Shown: positions 17,728-26,928, counted from the first letter of the stretch. The stretch is DNA of 64,000 nt from Polymorphobacter fuscus (GCF_011927825.1 NZ_JAATJI010000001.1:1922001-1986000), one strand, 5' to 3'. Numbers and translations are program-made. Notes: generated by a model from the letters alone, not told the origin.

Positions 17728-17771
17728 GGCGTGTTTTCAGAGACTTGTCTGATGTGCGAGACTAACACGCC
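17728..17771. promoter_or_regulatory. Inverted repeat upstream of the sigma-54 promoter
   Basis: Two perfect 8-base arms (GGCGTGTT and AACACGCC) are separated by 28 bases and lie about 25-65 bases upstream of the -24 element, the position expected for an enhancer-binding protein. The motif ACTTGT between the arms also occurs twice upstream of the psp promoter. Confidence 0.35.
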
Positions 17772-17901
17772 ATGTCAATCTACGAAAATTTTCCAATAAA
17801 TTGGGCCGTTGCGCCAAGTTCCGGGATTTGTGACCGAGCGTGTCGCCGAAGTGCCGAAAGCTTGCCGTCGCGACCCCCCGCGTGCATAGAGCGCGCCAGC
17901 C

Positions 17902-18327
17902 ATGCTCACCCAACGGTCCCGTTACGCGTTGCGCGCGCTCATCTTCATCGCCCGCTCTGGTGGCATCGCGCCTGTGCCGATTTCGGTCATTGCGGCCCAC
18001 CAGAAATTGCCGCGAAAGTTCCTCGAGATCATCCTTCTCGACTTGAAGAACGGCGGCCTGGTCGAAAGCTATCGCGGCAAGGCCGGCGGCTATCGGCTCG
18101 CGCGACCGGCCAGCCAGATCAGCTTTGGCGACATCATCCGGCTGATCGAAGGGCCACTGGCGCTGGTGCCCTGCGTTTCGATGACAGCCTATCAGCGTTG
18201 CGCCGATTGTTTCGAGGAAAGCACCTGCGTCATCCGCAAGACGATGCTGGTCGTTCGCGACAACACCGCCGCCATTCTCGACCACACCAGCCTCGCCGAT
18301 CTGTCGATTGACCGCGAAGCGGCCTGA
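17902..18327 (+). CDS. Rrf2 family transcriptional regulator, probable Fe-S sensor
   Basis: The 141-residue protein has the Rrf2 winged helix (MLTQRSRYALRALIFIARSG, then QKLPRKFLEIILLDLKNGGLVESYRGKAGGY). Four cysteines at 91, 100, 103 and 109 could bind an Fe-S cluster or sense redox state. It stands directly before the sulfate importer genes on the same strand, so it is a good candidate regulator of sulfate uptake, in the manner of CymR-type Rrf2 proteins. It is more distantly related to IscR and NsrR. The ligand is not known. Confidence 0.85.
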   Translation: MLTQRSRYALRALIFIARSGGIAPVPISVIAAHQKLPRKFLEIILLDLKNGGLVESYRGKAGGYRLARPASQISFGDIIRLIEGPLALVPCVSMTAYQRCADCFEESTCVIRKTMLVVRDNTAAILDHTSLADLSIDREAA

Positions 18328-18356
18328 CCGGAACGACGGCCGTTCCGGAACGTTCC
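18328..18356. promoter_or_regulatory. Hairpin and palindrome between the Rrf2 gene and sbp
   Basis: Arms CCGGAACG and CGTTCCGG (8 bases, 5-base loop) start at the Rrf2 stop codon, and a perfect 10-base palindrome GGAACGTTCC overlaps the right arm. This may be an attenuating terminator or an operator for the sulfate genes. Confidence 0.4.
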
Positions 18357-18461
18357 CGAACGGACGCCCGAAGGCTGGCTTTAGCAATGCCAACAAATCC
18401 GTGATTGCCTATTCGGCGGGTGGGAATAGCGTGGGGCCATGTCCGTTGGGGTTTTGACAAT

Positions 18462-19466
18462 TTGATCCGTCGCCTGATCCTTGCCGCCGCGCTGGCGTTG
18501 CTGCCTGCGGCTGCCGGCGTCGCGCAGCCGGTCACCATCCTCAATGCCAGCTATGATCCCACGCGCGAGCTCTATCGCGCCGTCAACACCGCCTTCGCCG
18601 CCGAATGGAAGGCCAGGACCGGGACCAGCGTCACCATCAACCAGTCGCATGGCGGGTCGGGCAAACAGGCGCGGTCGGTCATCGACGGGCTCGACGCCGA
18701 TGTCGTCACCCTCGCCCTGTCCGGCGACATCGACGAGATCGCCCGCCGCGGCAAGCTGGTCGATCCCGGCTGGCAGGCGCGGCTGCCGTACAAGTCGACG
18801 CCCTATTGGTCGACAATCGTGTTTCTTGTCCGCAAGGGCAATCCGAAGGGCATCAAGGACTGGAACGACCTGGTAAAGCCCGGCGTCAAGGTCGTCATGG
18901 CCAACCCCAAGACCGGCGGCGGCGCACGCTGGATCTTCCTGGCTGCCTGGGGCTATGGCCAGAAAACCACCGGGTCGGCGCGCGGCGCCCGCGACTATGT
19001 CGCAAAGCTGCTGGGCCGTGTGCCGGTGCTCGATTCCGGCGCCCGCGGCGCGACCACGACCTTTGCCGAGCGCGGTATCGGCGATGTGCTGCTGACCTGG
19101 GAAAATGAAGCCATATTGGCGACGCGCGAACTTGGCGCCGACCGGTTCGAAATCGTCGTTCCCTCCATCTCGATCCGCGCCGAGCCCCCGGTCGCCGTTG
19201 TCGACAAGGTCGTCGATCGCCGCGGCACCCGCGCCGTTGCCGAAGCCTATCTGCAATATCTCTACACGCCGACGGCACAGGAGATGATCGCGCGCAACGG
19301 CTATCGCCCGCGCGACCCCGAGGTCGCGGCGCGCTATGCGGCGCAGTTCCCCGACATCCGGCTGTTCGACATCGATCGCAACTTCGGCGGCTGGACCAAG
19401 GCCCAGAAAATCTTCTTTTCCGACAATGGCCAGTTCGACCAGATCTATGCCTCAGCGCCACACTGA
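18462..19466 (+). CDS. sbp: Sulfate ABC transporter periplasmic binding protein
   Basis: This 334-residue protein matches Sbp/CysP: after a signal peptide ending near AGVAQ come [19 protein letters not shown], then [10 protein letters not shown] and the loop [15 protein letters not shown] that contact sulfate or thiosulfate. No ATG is in frame near the signal peptide; the TTG at 18462 puts it at the N-terminus with TGGGG upstream, while a GTG at 18420 is the alternative. It is the first gene of the sbp-cysT-cysW-cysA importer. Choice between sulfate and thiosulfate cannot be made from sequence. Confidence 0.88.
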   Translation: MIRRLILAAALALLPAAAGVAQPVTILNASYDPTRELYRAVNTAFAAEWKARTGTSVTINQSHGGSGKQARSVIDGLDADVVTLALSGDIDEIARRGKLVDPGWQARLPYKSTPYWSTIVFLVRKGNPKGIKDWNDLVKPGVKVVMANPKTGGGARWIFLAAWGYGQKTTGSARGARDYVAKLLGRVPVLDSGARGATTTFAERGIGDVLLTWENEAILATRELGADRFEIVVPSISIRAEPPVAVVDKVVDRRGTRAVAEAYLQYLYTPTAQEMIARNGYRPRDPEVAARYAAQFPDIRLFDIDRNFGGWTKAQKIFFSDNGQFDQIYASAPH

Positions 19467-19547
19467 CGCGCCGACGGGCCGACGCGGGTGACGGCCATCG
19501 CGGTCGGAACGGTTGCGGTATCGCCGGCGACCCGGCAAGTCAGCGCC

Positions 19548-20387
19548 ATGCGCACCGGCATCCTCAACGTGCGGCCGTCGATCATCCCCGGTTTCGGGGT
19601 GACCTTCGGCATCACCCTGACCCTGTTGTCGGTCATCGTGCTGATCCCGCTGTCGGCCGTGTTCATCCGCGCCGCCGGTCTCGGCTGGCAGGGGTTCGTC
19701 GCCGTCGCTTTGTCGGATCGCGCCCTGCAGGCCTATCGGCTCAGTTTCGGTGCGGCGGCCATCGCGGCCCTTATCAACGCCGTCTTCGGCCTGCTGACGG
19801 CATGGGTTCTGGTCCGCTATCGCTTTCCGGGCCGCCGGCTGGTGTCGGCGCTCGTCGACCTGCCATTTGCCCTGCCGACCGCCGTGGCGGGCATCGCGCT
19901 GACGGCGCTGTATGCCCCTAATGGCTGGATCGGCGGCGTGCTCGCACCATGGGGCATCGATGTTGCCTTCACACCGCTCGGCGTCGTGATCGCGCTGGTC
20001 TTCGTTGGCCTGCCGTTCGTCGTCCGCACGGTCGAACCGGTGCTCGCCGACCTTGGGCTGGACGTGGAGGAAGCCGCCGCCAGCCTGGGCGCCACGCGCT
20101 GGCAGACGTTCGCCCGGGTCATCCTGCCGGCGCTGGGCCCGGCGCTGCTGACCGGCTTCGCGCTCGCCTTCGCGCGCGGCGTCGGCGAATATGGCTCGGT
20201 GATCTTCATCGCCGGCAACATGCCGTATCGAACCGAAATCGCGCCGCTGCTGATCGTCGTCCAGCTCGAACAACATAATATCGCCGGCGCGACCGCCATC
20301 GCTGTGACGATGCTCGTCGCCAGCTTCATCCTGCTTTTGTTCACCAATTTGCTGCAAAACTGGCAGCGCCGGCGGACGCTGGCATGA
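19548..20387 (+). CDS. cysT: Sulfate ABC transporter permease CysT
   Basis: The permease of about 279 residues has six predicted membrane helices and the cytoplasmic EAA loop EEAAASLGATRWQTFARVILP that docks to CysA. The N-terminus RPSIIPGFGVTFGITLTLLS is typical of CysT/CysU. A GTG at 19488 would add 20 residues; the ATG at 19548 fits the family length better. The stop overlaps cysW by 4 bases. It is the first of the two permeases of the importer. Confidence 0.9.
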   Translation: MRTGILNVRPSIIPGFGVTFGITLTLLSVIVLIPLSAVFIRAAGLGWQGFVAVALSDRALQAYRLSFGAAAIAALINAVFGLLTAWVLVRYRFPGRRLVSALVDLPFALPTAVAGIALTALYAPNGWIGGVLAPWGIDVAFTPLGVVIALVFVGLPFVVRTVEPVLADLGLDVEEAAASLGATRWQTFARVILPALGPALLTGFALAFARGVGEYGSVIFIAGNMPYRTEIAPLLIVVQLEQHNIAGATAIAVTMLVASFILLLFTNLLQNWQRRRTLA

Positions 20388-21223
20388 CACCGGGATCGAC
20401 CACCGAGCCGCGCTGGCTGCGCTGGCTGCTCATCGGCGCGGCGTTGCTGTTCCTGCTGCTCAACCTGGCGCTGCCGCTGGCGGTGGTCTTCGCCGAGGCG
20501 TTTCGAAAGGGCGCCGACACCTATGCCCGCGCGATCGTCGACCCCGATGCCCGCGCCGCGCTGCGCCTCACGCTGACAATTGCCGCCATCGCGGTTCCGA
20601 TCAACATCGTGTTCGGCCTCGCCGCCAGCTGGGCGATCGCCAAGTTCGACTTCCGCGGCCGTTCGCTGCTGATCACCTTCATCGACCTGCCGTTTTCGGT
20701 CTCGCCGGTCGTGTCGGGGCTGATCTTTGTGCTGGTGTTCGGCGTCGATGGCTGGTTCGGGCCATGGTTTCGCGACCAGGGCCTGCCGATCATCTTCGCA
20801 GTTCCCGGCATCGTCCTTGCCACGCTGTTCGTCACCTTCCCCTTTGTCGCGCGTGAGCTCATCCCGTTGATGGAGGAACAGGGCCGCGATGAGGAGGAGG
20901 CCGCGCTGTCGCTCGGCGCCTCGCCGATCACCACTTTCCTCAAGGTGACGCTGCCGAACATCCGCTGGGGACTGCTGTATGGGGTGCTGCTGTGCAATGC
21001 CCGCGCCATGGGCGAATTCGGCGCTGTATCGGTCGTGTCAGGCCATATCCGCGGCCGCACCAATACCCTGCCGCTGCACATCGAGATCCTCTACAACGAG
21101 TATAATTTCGTCGCCGCCTTTGCCGTCGCCTCGCTGCTCGCCGGGCTTGCGCTGGTGACACTGGTGGTCAAGACGCTGCTCGAATGGCGCTATGCCGGGC
21201 AATTGGCAGGGAAAGCACTTTGA
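20384..21223 (+). CDS. cysW: Sulfate ABC transporter permease CysW
   Basis: This 279-residue membrane protein has about six helices and the EAA loop [22 protein letters not shown]. Characteristic CysW segments include [20 protein letters not shown] and [16 protein letters not shown]. It forms the membrane channel with CysT. The ATG overlaps the cysT stop by 4 bases and its own stop overlaps the TTG start of cysA by 4 bases, so translation of the importer is coupled. Confidence 0.92.
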   Translation: MTPGSTTEPRWLRWLLIGAALLFLLLNLALPLAVVFAEAFRKGADTYARAIVDPDARAALRLTLTIAAIAVPINIVFGLAASWAIAKFDFRGRSLLITFIDLPFSVSPVVSGLIFVLVFGVDGWFGPWFRDQGLPIIFAVPGIVLATLFVTFPFVARELIPLMEEQGRDEEEAALSLGASPITTFLKVTLPNIRWGLLYGVLLCNARAMGEFGAVSVVSGHIRGRTNTLPLHIEILYNEYNFVAAFAVASLLAGLALVTLVVKTLLEWRYAGQLAGKAL

Positions 21224-22281
21224 GCGTTTCAGCCCGCAATGTCGTCAAGCAGTTCGGCGCCTTCACCGCGCTCGACAATGTCAGCCTCGATGCGGCCGAT
21301 GGCGAATTCCTGGCGCTGCTCGGACCATCGGGGTCGGGAAAGACGACGCTGCTGCGCGTCCTCGCCGGGCTGGAATTCCCCGACAGCGGCAGCATCGCCA
21401 TCGCCGGGGAGGACATGGCCGGCACCGGTGCCCGCGACCGCCGGGTCGGCTTCGTTTTCCAGCATTACGCCCTGTTCCGCCACATGACGGTGGCGGACAA
21501 TATCGGTTTCGGCCTGTCGGTACGGCCACGCGCCAGCCGGCCGGCGGCGGCGGCGATCGCGGCGCGCGTTACCGAACTGCTCGACCTTGTGCAGCTGTCG
21601 CATCTGGGCGACCGCTATCCGTCGCAGCTTTCGGGTGGCCAGCGCCAGCGCGTCGCCCTGGCGCGCGCGCTGGCCGTCGAACCGCGCATCCTGTTGCTCG
21701 ATGAACCGTTCGGTGCCCTCGATGCCAAGGTCCGCAAGGACCTGCGGCGGTGGCTGCGCGATGTGCATGACCGCATGGGGCTGACGTCGGTGTTCGTCAC
21801 CCATGACCAGGAGGAGGCGCTCGACCTCGCCGACCGCGTCGTGGTGATGAACAGAGGCGCTATCGAGCAGATCGACACACCCGAAAATGTCTGGAACCGC
21901 CCGGCGACGGCCTTTGTCTGCGACTTCCTCGGCGGCGCCAACCGGATCGATTGCACGGCGCGCGAAGGCGGGATCGACATCGGCGGCGTCGTCCTGCCCA
22001 ACACGGCACCACCGATCGCCGATGGCCCGGCAACGGGCTTCATCCGCCCGCACGAGTTCCGCATTGGCAGCGCGGATGGGCCGGGCCTGGCCGTGACCCT
22101 GCGCCGCCTGCAGCGCACCGGCGCCGCGGCCGCACTCGAAACCGCCCTTCCCGATGGCAGCATCGTCGAAGCGAGCATCGGCGATCTGCCGCCCGGCCTG
22201 CTCCCCGGTGCAGCGCTGGTGCTGGTGCCGACAACGGTCCGCGCCTATCCGGCGGACCAGAGCGGCTCTCGATCAGGTTGA
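21220..22281 (+). CDS. cysA: Sulfate/thiosulfate ABC transporter ATPase CysA
   Basis: The 353-residue ATPase has Walker [10 protein letters not shown], signature [15 protein letters not shown] and Walker [16 protein letters not shown], followed by a TOBE-like C-terminal domain. It powers CysTW. The TTG start at 21220 is preferred because AGGGA precedes it, the protein then begins [13 protein letters not shown] as in other CysA proteins, and it overlaps the cysW stop by 4 bases; an ATG at 21184 inside cysW would add 12 unlikely residues. Confidence 0.9.
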   Translation: MSVSARNVVKQFGAFTALDNVSLDAADGEFLALLGPSGSGKTTLLRVLAGLEFPDSGSIAIAGEDMAGTGARDRRVGFVFQHYALFRHMTVADNIGFGLSVRPRASRPAAAAIAARVTELLDLVQLSHLGDRYPSQLSGGQRQRVALARALAVEPRILLLDEPFGALDAKVRKDLRRWLRDVHDRMGLTSVFVTHDQEEALDLADRVVVMNRGAIEQIDTPENVWNRPATAFVCDFLGGANRIDCTAREGGIDIGGVVLPNTAPPIADGPATGFIRPHEFRIGSADGPGLAVTLRRLQRTGAAAALETALPDGSIVEASIGDLPPGLLPGAALVLVPTTVRAYPADQSGSRSG

Positions 22282-22323
22282 ATCATTGTCATCGCCCTGC
22301 CGGCGACCGCTGCCGGCGACGCG

Positions 22324-22773
22324 CTATTTCGCCTCGCGGCGAAGCCTGATCGTCCGCCCGTCGGGGGCTTTCAGCAAGGCGGCGCCGGTGCTGTCGAAGC
22401 TGACCGTCCGCACCGCTTCCATCGTCTGCAGGAACTTGCGCTCGGTATCCATCTTGGCCGGTTCGCACATCATCATGGTGCCCGCCAGCGGCCCGAACTT
22501 GACCGTGGCACCGGTCTGCTGCCAGCTGCCGCGATAGCGATTGCAGCCGCCGGCGCCGTAGACGACGCTGGTGTTCTGGTCGCCCGGCTCGAACGTGGCA
22601 TCGACCCGCACGCCGTCGGGGACGCCGCCGCCGTTCAGATCCTCGACCAGCCACGGCCCGCCTTCCAGGCTGCCGCCGAGCGCCGGCAGGTCACCCTTGA
22701 CCAATGCCACCTCCTTCGCACACGCCGACAGCGCCAGCAGCCCGATAGTGATCAACACGACACGCCTGGTCAT
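22324..22773 (-). CDS. META domain lipoprotein (HslJ-like)
   Basis: The 149-residue protein has a lipoprotein signal with lipobox LSAC (Cys18) and a META domain: GGPWLVEDLNGGGVPDG, then YGAGGCNRYRGSWQQTG, FGPLAGTMMMC and a late LKAPDGRTIRLRR. The paired cysteines in GGCN and MMC are typical of HslJ, a heat-inducible outer-membrane lipoprotein linked to envelope stress. It is the last gene of the minus-strand group mscL / crystallin-like / META, joined by 4-base overlaps. Confidence 0.83.
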   Translation of the reverse strand: MTRRVVLITIGLLALSACAKEVALVKGDLPALGGSLEGGPWLVEDLNGGGVPDGVRVDATFEPGDQNTSVVYGAGGCNRYRGSWQQTGATVKFGPLAGTMMMCEPAKMDTERKFLQTMEAVRTVSFDSTGAALLKAPDGRTIRLRREAK

Positions 22774-23324
22774 TTCTCGTCACTCCGGGTGCACAGGATG
22801 TCGGCAAGATAAACACGCGCATCGACGGTCTGCAATTGCCAATAGCGCACGACACGATAGCCGGCGCGCCGGCACAGTTCCTCGGCCGTGTCATGGGCGC
22901 AGTTCAAGTTCGCCTTGCCGCGCGGGCAAGCGAGCACCCGTTCATTGCCATAGGTCGGCGCCGCCCAATAGCGCGACGCGACGCCGCCCAGGCTGGGGCC
23001 GCCGGGCGTGACGCTCGGTGTCGGCCGGGCGACCCCGTCGCCGGTCGCCAATTGCCGCAACGAACGCACGCTGAAGCCCTGTCCAAGCCCCGCCGCGACC
23101 GGATAATCGCGGTCGATCTCCATACACTGGCCCTTGTAGTCGCGGTCGGCGCAAAGTTCCCACCGCCCGACGATCTTCAGGCTTTCGGGCGCGATCGCAC
23201 GGGGCAAGCGGGGCTGGTCGGTGGTGAAGACGTCGGCCGGGCCCCGGTAGAACCGGTCACCGTACAGCGACACGGCCGGCGGTGCCGGGGTCGCGGCCGC
23301 GAGCAGGAGCGCCAGCGTGATCAA
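22770..23324 (-). CDS. Exported beta/gamma-crystallin-like protein
   Basis: This 184-residue protein starts with a short hydrophobic signal (ITLALLLAAATPAPPA). Residues 19-75 read as one crystallin-type Greek-key repeat: SLYGDRFYRGPADVFT, then LKIVGRWELCADRDYKGQC, matching the Y/F-x-G and W-x-LC-x-D-x-x-x-x-G-x-C pattern of bacterial beta/gamma-crystallins. The rest is cysteine-containing and unassigned. It sits between mscL and a META lipoprotein with 4-base overlaps on each side. The crystallin call is from pattern only. Confidence 0.65.
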   Translation of the reverse strand: MITLALLLAAATPAPPAVSLYGDRFYRGPADVFTTDQPRLPRAIAPESLKIVGRWELCADRDYKGQCMEIDRDYPVAAGLGQGFSVRSLRQLATGDGVARPTPSVTPGGPSLGGVASRYWAAPTYGNERVLACPRGKANLNCAHDTAEELCRRAGYRVVRYWQLQTVDARVYLADILCTRSDEK

Positions 23325-23755
23325 GGCCGGCCGGCGCGCAGTTCGTCACGGATCTCCGCGAGCAGCGCTTCGGTCGGCGTCGGGCCGGCCGGCGCGGGCG
23401 CCTCGGCGGGCCGGATGACGCGATTGGCGGCGCGGACGATGAGGAAGATCACGAAGGCGATGATGAGGAAGTTGATGACCGCGGTGACGAAACTGCCAAA
23501 GCCGATCATCGGCACGCCGGCTGCCTTCAATGCCGCATAATCATTCGGCGACCCGGCATAAGTGGCGGGAATGCTGCCAAGGGTGATGAAATAGCTGGAA
23601 AAATCCACGCCGCCGGTGATCGCGCCGATGACCGGCATGATGATGTCGTCGGTCAGGGAGGAAACGATCTTGCCGAACGCTGCGCCGATGACCACCGCGA
23701 CGGCTAGGTCGAGCACATTGCCGCGTGCGATGAACGTCTTGAACTCCTGAATCAT
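23321..23755 (-). CDS. mscL: Large-conductance mechanosensitive channel MscL
   Basis: The 144-residue channel begins with the conserved MIQEFKTFIARGNVLDLAVA and continues AVVIGAAFGKIVSSLTDDIIMP, the pore-lining first helix, then a periplasmic loop and the second helix GSFVTAVINFLIIAFVIFLIV. It opens on hypo-osmotic shock. The ATG at 23755 is chosen because GGAG lies 8 bases upstream and the protein then starts as in its relatives. Its stop overlaps the crystallin-like gene, an unusual partnership. Confidence 0.95.
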   Translation of the reverse strand: MIQEFKTFIARGNVLDLAVAVVIGAAFGKIVSSLTDDIIMPVIGAITGGVDFSSYFITLGSIPATYAGSPNDYAALKAAGVPMIGFGSFVTAVINFLIIAFVIFLIVRAANRVIRPAEAPAPAGPTPTEALLAEIRDELRAGRP

Positions 23756-23913
23756 CGGCATTTCTCCGTTGCAGGTCCGCACCCTATTGAAAATCGGCCA
23801 GTCGCACTATCTATGTCGCGGTCGCGTTCCGGCATCATGCCATGGACCGCGACGGCCGTGAAAGCCTGTTTGGCAGGTGGGACGGTTGGCATCGGTTGTG
23901 AGGATTTGAAACA

Positions 23914-24513
23914 ATGCAGCGGATTGCAAGCAACCTGGCGCGGATCGGCATCATCGCCGGACTGGCAGTCGGCCTGTCGGCCTGCGGCGTCAATTCGATC
24001 CCGACCAAGGAAGAAAACGTCAAGGCCAAGTGGGGCGACGTCGAAAACCAGTATCAGCGCCGCGCCGACCTGATTCCGAACCTGGTTTCGACCGTGAAGG
24101 GTTTCGCGGCGCAGGAAAAGGATGTGCTCGAAAGCGTCACCCGGGCACGCGCCAGCGCCACCCAGGTCACCGTCGACCCGTCCAAGCTGAGCGACCCGGC
24201 GCAGATGGCCGCGTTCGAACAGGCGCAGGGGCAGGTCGGCAGCGCGCTCGGCCGCCTGCTGGTCACGGTCGAAAAATATCCCGAACTGAAGTCGAACGAG
24301 AATTTCCTGCAGCTGCAGTCGCAGCTCGAAGGCACGGAAAACCGTATCACGGTGGCACGCCGCGACTATAACGAGGCCGTGCAGTCCTATAACACCGAGA
24401 TCCGCACATTCCCGTCGATCGTCGCCGCCAAGGTGATCTATGGCAGCGAGCCGATCCCGCCGTTCAAGGCAACGACGACCAACGCCAACACCGCGCCGAC
24501 CGTCGCCTTCTGA
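23914..24513 (+). CDS. lemA: LemA family lipoprotein
   Basis: The 199-residue protein has a signal with lipobox GLSAC (Cys24) and the LemA helical bundle: ENQYQRRADLIPNLVSTVKGFA, a later LQSQLEGTENRITVARRDYNE and AVQSYNTEIRTFPS. LemA proteins are membrane-attached coiled-coil proteins of unclear role, usually next to TPM-domain proteins, as here. The two following genes are in the same direction and probably cotranscribed. Confidence 0.92.
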   Translation: MQRIASNLARIGIIAGLAVGLSACGVNSIPTKEENVKAKWGDVENQYQRRADLIPNLVSTVKGFAAQEKDVLESVTRARASATQVTVDPSKLSDPAQMAAFEQAQGQVGSALGRLLVTVEKYPELKSNENFLQLQSQLEGTENRITVARRDYNEAVQSYNTEIRTFPSIVAAKVIYGSEPIPPFKATTTNANTAPTVAF

Positions 24514-24563
24514 CGATCCCCACCCAGACCCGGCGGCCGTGGCCGCCGGGGCCAGGAGTTGAC

Positions 24564-25385
24564 ATGAGTCCCGGGCGGCACGACCGCACCACCAGCCGGC
24601 TGAGCCTGGTCGCCTTTGTCCTGGCGGCGCTTGTGCTTGTCCTTTCGCTCGCCGGTCCGGCGTGGTCGGCGCCCAGCTTTCCCAAGCTCGATGGCCGTGT
24701 CACCGATGCGGCCGGCATCCTGGCTCCTGAAACCCGCGCCAGCCTCGACGCCCGGCTGGCGGCGCTGGAAAAGGCCACGACCATCCAGCTGGTCGTGGCG
24801 ACGGTTCCCGATCTCCAGGGCTATGAAATCGACGAATATGGCTATCAGCTCGGCCGCAGCTGGGGCATCGGCCAGAAAGGCACCAACAACGGCGCCCTGC
24901 TCATCGTCGCCCCCAATGAACGCAAGGTGCGGATCGAAGTCGGCTATGGCCTCGAAGGCGTGCTGACCGACGCGCTGACCTCGCAGATCATCCGCCGCGA
25001 TATCATCCCGTCGTTCCGCGCCGGCGACATGGCCGCAGGCGTCGTCGGCGGCACCGATGCCATCATCAACCTGTTGCAACTGCCCGCCGACCAACGCCAG
25101 CAGGCGGCGGTCGCGGCGGCGGCGAGCGAACGCCAGGGCGCCGGACGGCAGCGCTCGGGCTCGGGCTTCGGCGCCGTGATCTGGATCATCATCATCGTCA
25201 TCTGGGTCGTCATCAGCGTCGCGCGGCAGCGGCGTGGGCGCGGCAGCGGCCCCGTCATCCTCTGGGGCCCGGGCATGGGCGGCTGGGGCGGCGGCGGTGG
25301 TGGTGGCGGCTGGGGCGGCGGAGGCGGCGGCTTCGGAGGCGGCGGCGGCGGCTTTGGCGGCGGCGGATCGTCGGGCAGCTGGTAA
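24564..25385 (+). CDS. TPM-domain membrane protein (YgcG family)
   Basis: This 273-residue protein has an N-terminal hydrophobic signal, a TPM domain (GRVTDAAGILAPETRASLDA, then GYQLGRSWGIGQKGTNNGA and VRIEVGYGLEGVLTD), a membrane helix near residue 210 (AVIWIIIIVIWVVISVA) and a C-terminal tail of almost pure glycine and tryptophan ending SSGSW. The Gly-rich tail is common in this family. It overlaps the next gene by one base. Function is unknown; pairing with LemA suggests a membrane-protein quality or envelope role. Confidence 0.87.
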   Translation: MSPGRHDRTTSRLSLVAFVLAALVLVLSLAGPAWSAPSFPKLDGRVTDAAGILAPETRASLDARLAALEKATTIQLVVATVPDLQGYEIDEYGYQLGRSWGIGQKGTNNGALLIVAPNERKVRIEVGYGLEGVLTDALTSQIIRRDIIPSFRAGDMAAGVVGGTDAIINLLQLPADQRQQAAVAAAASERQGAGRQRSGSGFGAVIWIIIIVIWVVISVARQRRGRGSGPVILWGPGMGGWGGGGGGGGWGGGGGGFGGGGGGFGGGGSSGSW

Positions 25386-26047
25386 TGTTGTTCACCGATA
25401 CCGACCGCGCCCGCGTGGCCACGGCCATCGCCGATGCCGAAGCGACGACGGCGGGCGAGATCGTCGTCATCGTGTCGACCGAATCTCATCGCTACCCGGC
25501 CACCGTCCTGTCGGTGGCCACCTTGCTGGCGCTCGCCGTGCCGATGGCGGCGCTTGTCGCCGGATGGTCGCCGTCGGCGCTGTTCGGGGACTGGAGCGAG
25601 GGACCGGCACTCGAAACCCGCAGCCTCGAGGCATTGGTCATCCTGCAGGTGCTGGTCTTCGGCGCGGTGCTGGCGCTGCTCTGGTTCACCGGCCTCGGCC
25701 GCACCCTGACTCCCGGCGGCCTGCGCCGCGACCGCGTGCACCGTGCGGCGCTAACGCAATTCAAGGCGCGCAGCCTCGAACGGACGGCTGGACGCACCGG
25801 TGTCCTCATCTACATCGACGAGCCCGAGCATATCGCCGAAGTCATCGCCGATACCGGGATCTACGCCCGGGTGCCGGCCGACCATTGGGGCACGACGATC
25901 GCCGCGCTGACCGCCGGCATCAAGGCCGGTCGACCGGCAGACGGCGTGGTTGCAGCCGTGGCCCTGGCCGGCGACGTCCTCGCCACGCATTTCCCGCGGC
26001 TTGCCGATGACGTGAACGAACTTCCGGACGGGCTGATCGAGATCTAG
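25385..26047 (+). CDS. Second TPM-domain membrane protein
   Basis: A 220-residue paralogue of the preceding gene. It begins with a shortened TPM start (TDRARVATAIADAEATTAGEIVVI), then two membrane helices (TVLSVATLLALAVPMAALVA and LVILQVLVFGAVLALLWFTG), and ends with the second half of the TPM fold (RTGVLIYIDEPEHIAEVIAD, DHWGTTIAALTAGIKAGRPADG). The TPM domain is therefore interrupted by a membrane hairpin. Start and upstream stop share one base (TAATG). Confidence 0.82.
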   Translation: MLFTDTDRARVATAIADAEATTAGEIVVIVSTESHRYPATVLSVATLLALAVPMAALVAGWSPSALFGDWSEGPALETRSLEALVILQVLVFGAVLALLWFTGLGRTLTPGGLRRDRVHRAALTQFKARSLERTAGRTGVLIYIDEPEHIAEVIADTGIYARVPADHWGTTIAALTAGIKAGRPADGVVAAVALAGDVLATHFPRLADDVNELPDGLIEI

Positions 26048-26086
26048 CGGCGAAGGTTCGGGCCCGACATGCGCCGCGCGGCGCCC

Positions 26087-26857
26087 CTATGCGGCCGCGC
26101 CCAGATATCCCAGCTGCGCCGCCTTGAAGATCGTCTGCGACCGGTTCACCGCGTCGAGCTTTTCACCGGCGTTCTGGATGTGGAAGCGCACCGTTGCATG
26201 GCTGCGCGACAGGATGAGGCTGATTTCCTTGTCGGTCTTGCCGATGCTTGCCCACCGCAGGCATTCGACTTCGCGCTTGGTCAGTTGCGTGTCGCCCGGC
26301 AACCAGTGGCGCGTGCGATGCGCCTTGGTGTAACCGGAGACGAAGCGATAGGCGAGAATCCCCAGATAATCGCCAAATTCGGCGAATTCGGCGCTGAGAT
26401 CGTCGCGTTCCTTGTCCTTGCAATTGTAGGTGACGATGCCGATCTGGCCGAACGGCTGGTGGATCGGCACCACGATGGCGCCGCGCGTCAGCGACCGCCG
26501 CTCGAAATTGTCGAGGCCGATCTGATCGAGATAGCGGTTGGGCTGGCGGGTGCGAAAGCCACTGGCATTTGCCCAGAACGGCTCTGATTCATACCGACAA
26601 GCCCGCGGCAGCGGCGACGACAGCGCCAGACGCGAATCGGCCCACCACCGCTCGCCTTCGCCGGTCCAGCCGAACACGTCCGCGGCGATGACATTGCCTT
26701 CGGCATCGAGCATCGTCGCCTTCGACGCGATATTGTCGCAAACCGCGGCGCGCAGTCCGCCGCAACGCATTGCAATCGCATGGAGCGCCTCCGCGGCGCC
26801 GCGCACATCGTCGACCGTTGTTACCGAGACAGCAGCCAGATCGGCGGTCAGGTCCAT
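26087..26857 (-). CDS. LuxR-type regulator with autoinducer-binding-like domain
   Basis: The 256-residue protein ends in a GerE/LuxR helix-turn-helix (LTKREVECLRWASIGKTDKE then ISLILSRSHATVRFHIQNAGEKL) and has an N-terminal domain resembling autoinducer-binding regulators. No luxI-type synthase is present in the window, so it would be a LuxR solo. The ATG at 26857 has GGGGAGA upstream and is preferred over one at 26872. The target is unknown. Confidence 0.82.
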   Translation of the reverse strand: MDLTADLAAVSVTTVDDVRGAAEALHAIAMRCGGLRAAVCDNIASKATMLDAEGNVIAADVFGWTGEGERWWADSRLALSSPLPRACRYESEPFWANASGFRTRQPNRYLDQIGLDNFERRSLTRGAIVVPIHQPFGQIGIVTYNCKDKERDDLSAEFAEFGDYLGILAYRFVSGYTKAHRTRHWLPGDTQLTKREVECLRWASIGKTDKEISLILSRSHATVRFHIQNAGEKLDAVNRSQTIFKAAQLGYLGAAA

Positions 26858-26914
26858 CACGCATCTCCCCATGTCGTGACGGCCAGCACCTCTATCCGCA
26901 GGGGTCGTGGCGAC

Positions 26915-26928
26915 GTTCCGATGGGAAC
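26915..26928. promoter_or_regulatory. GTTCC-N4-GGAAC palindrome upstream of the LuxR gene
   Basis: Perfect 5-base arms around GATG lie about 60 bases upstream of the LuxR start. It could be a site for that regulator, but the arms are short. Confidence 0.25.

Noticed and set aside
25270..25383. Glycine-rich repeat DNA as a tandem repeat or recombination site
   Set aside because: It encodes the normal Gly/Trp-rich tail of a TPM-domain protein with irregular codons and no exact repeat unit.
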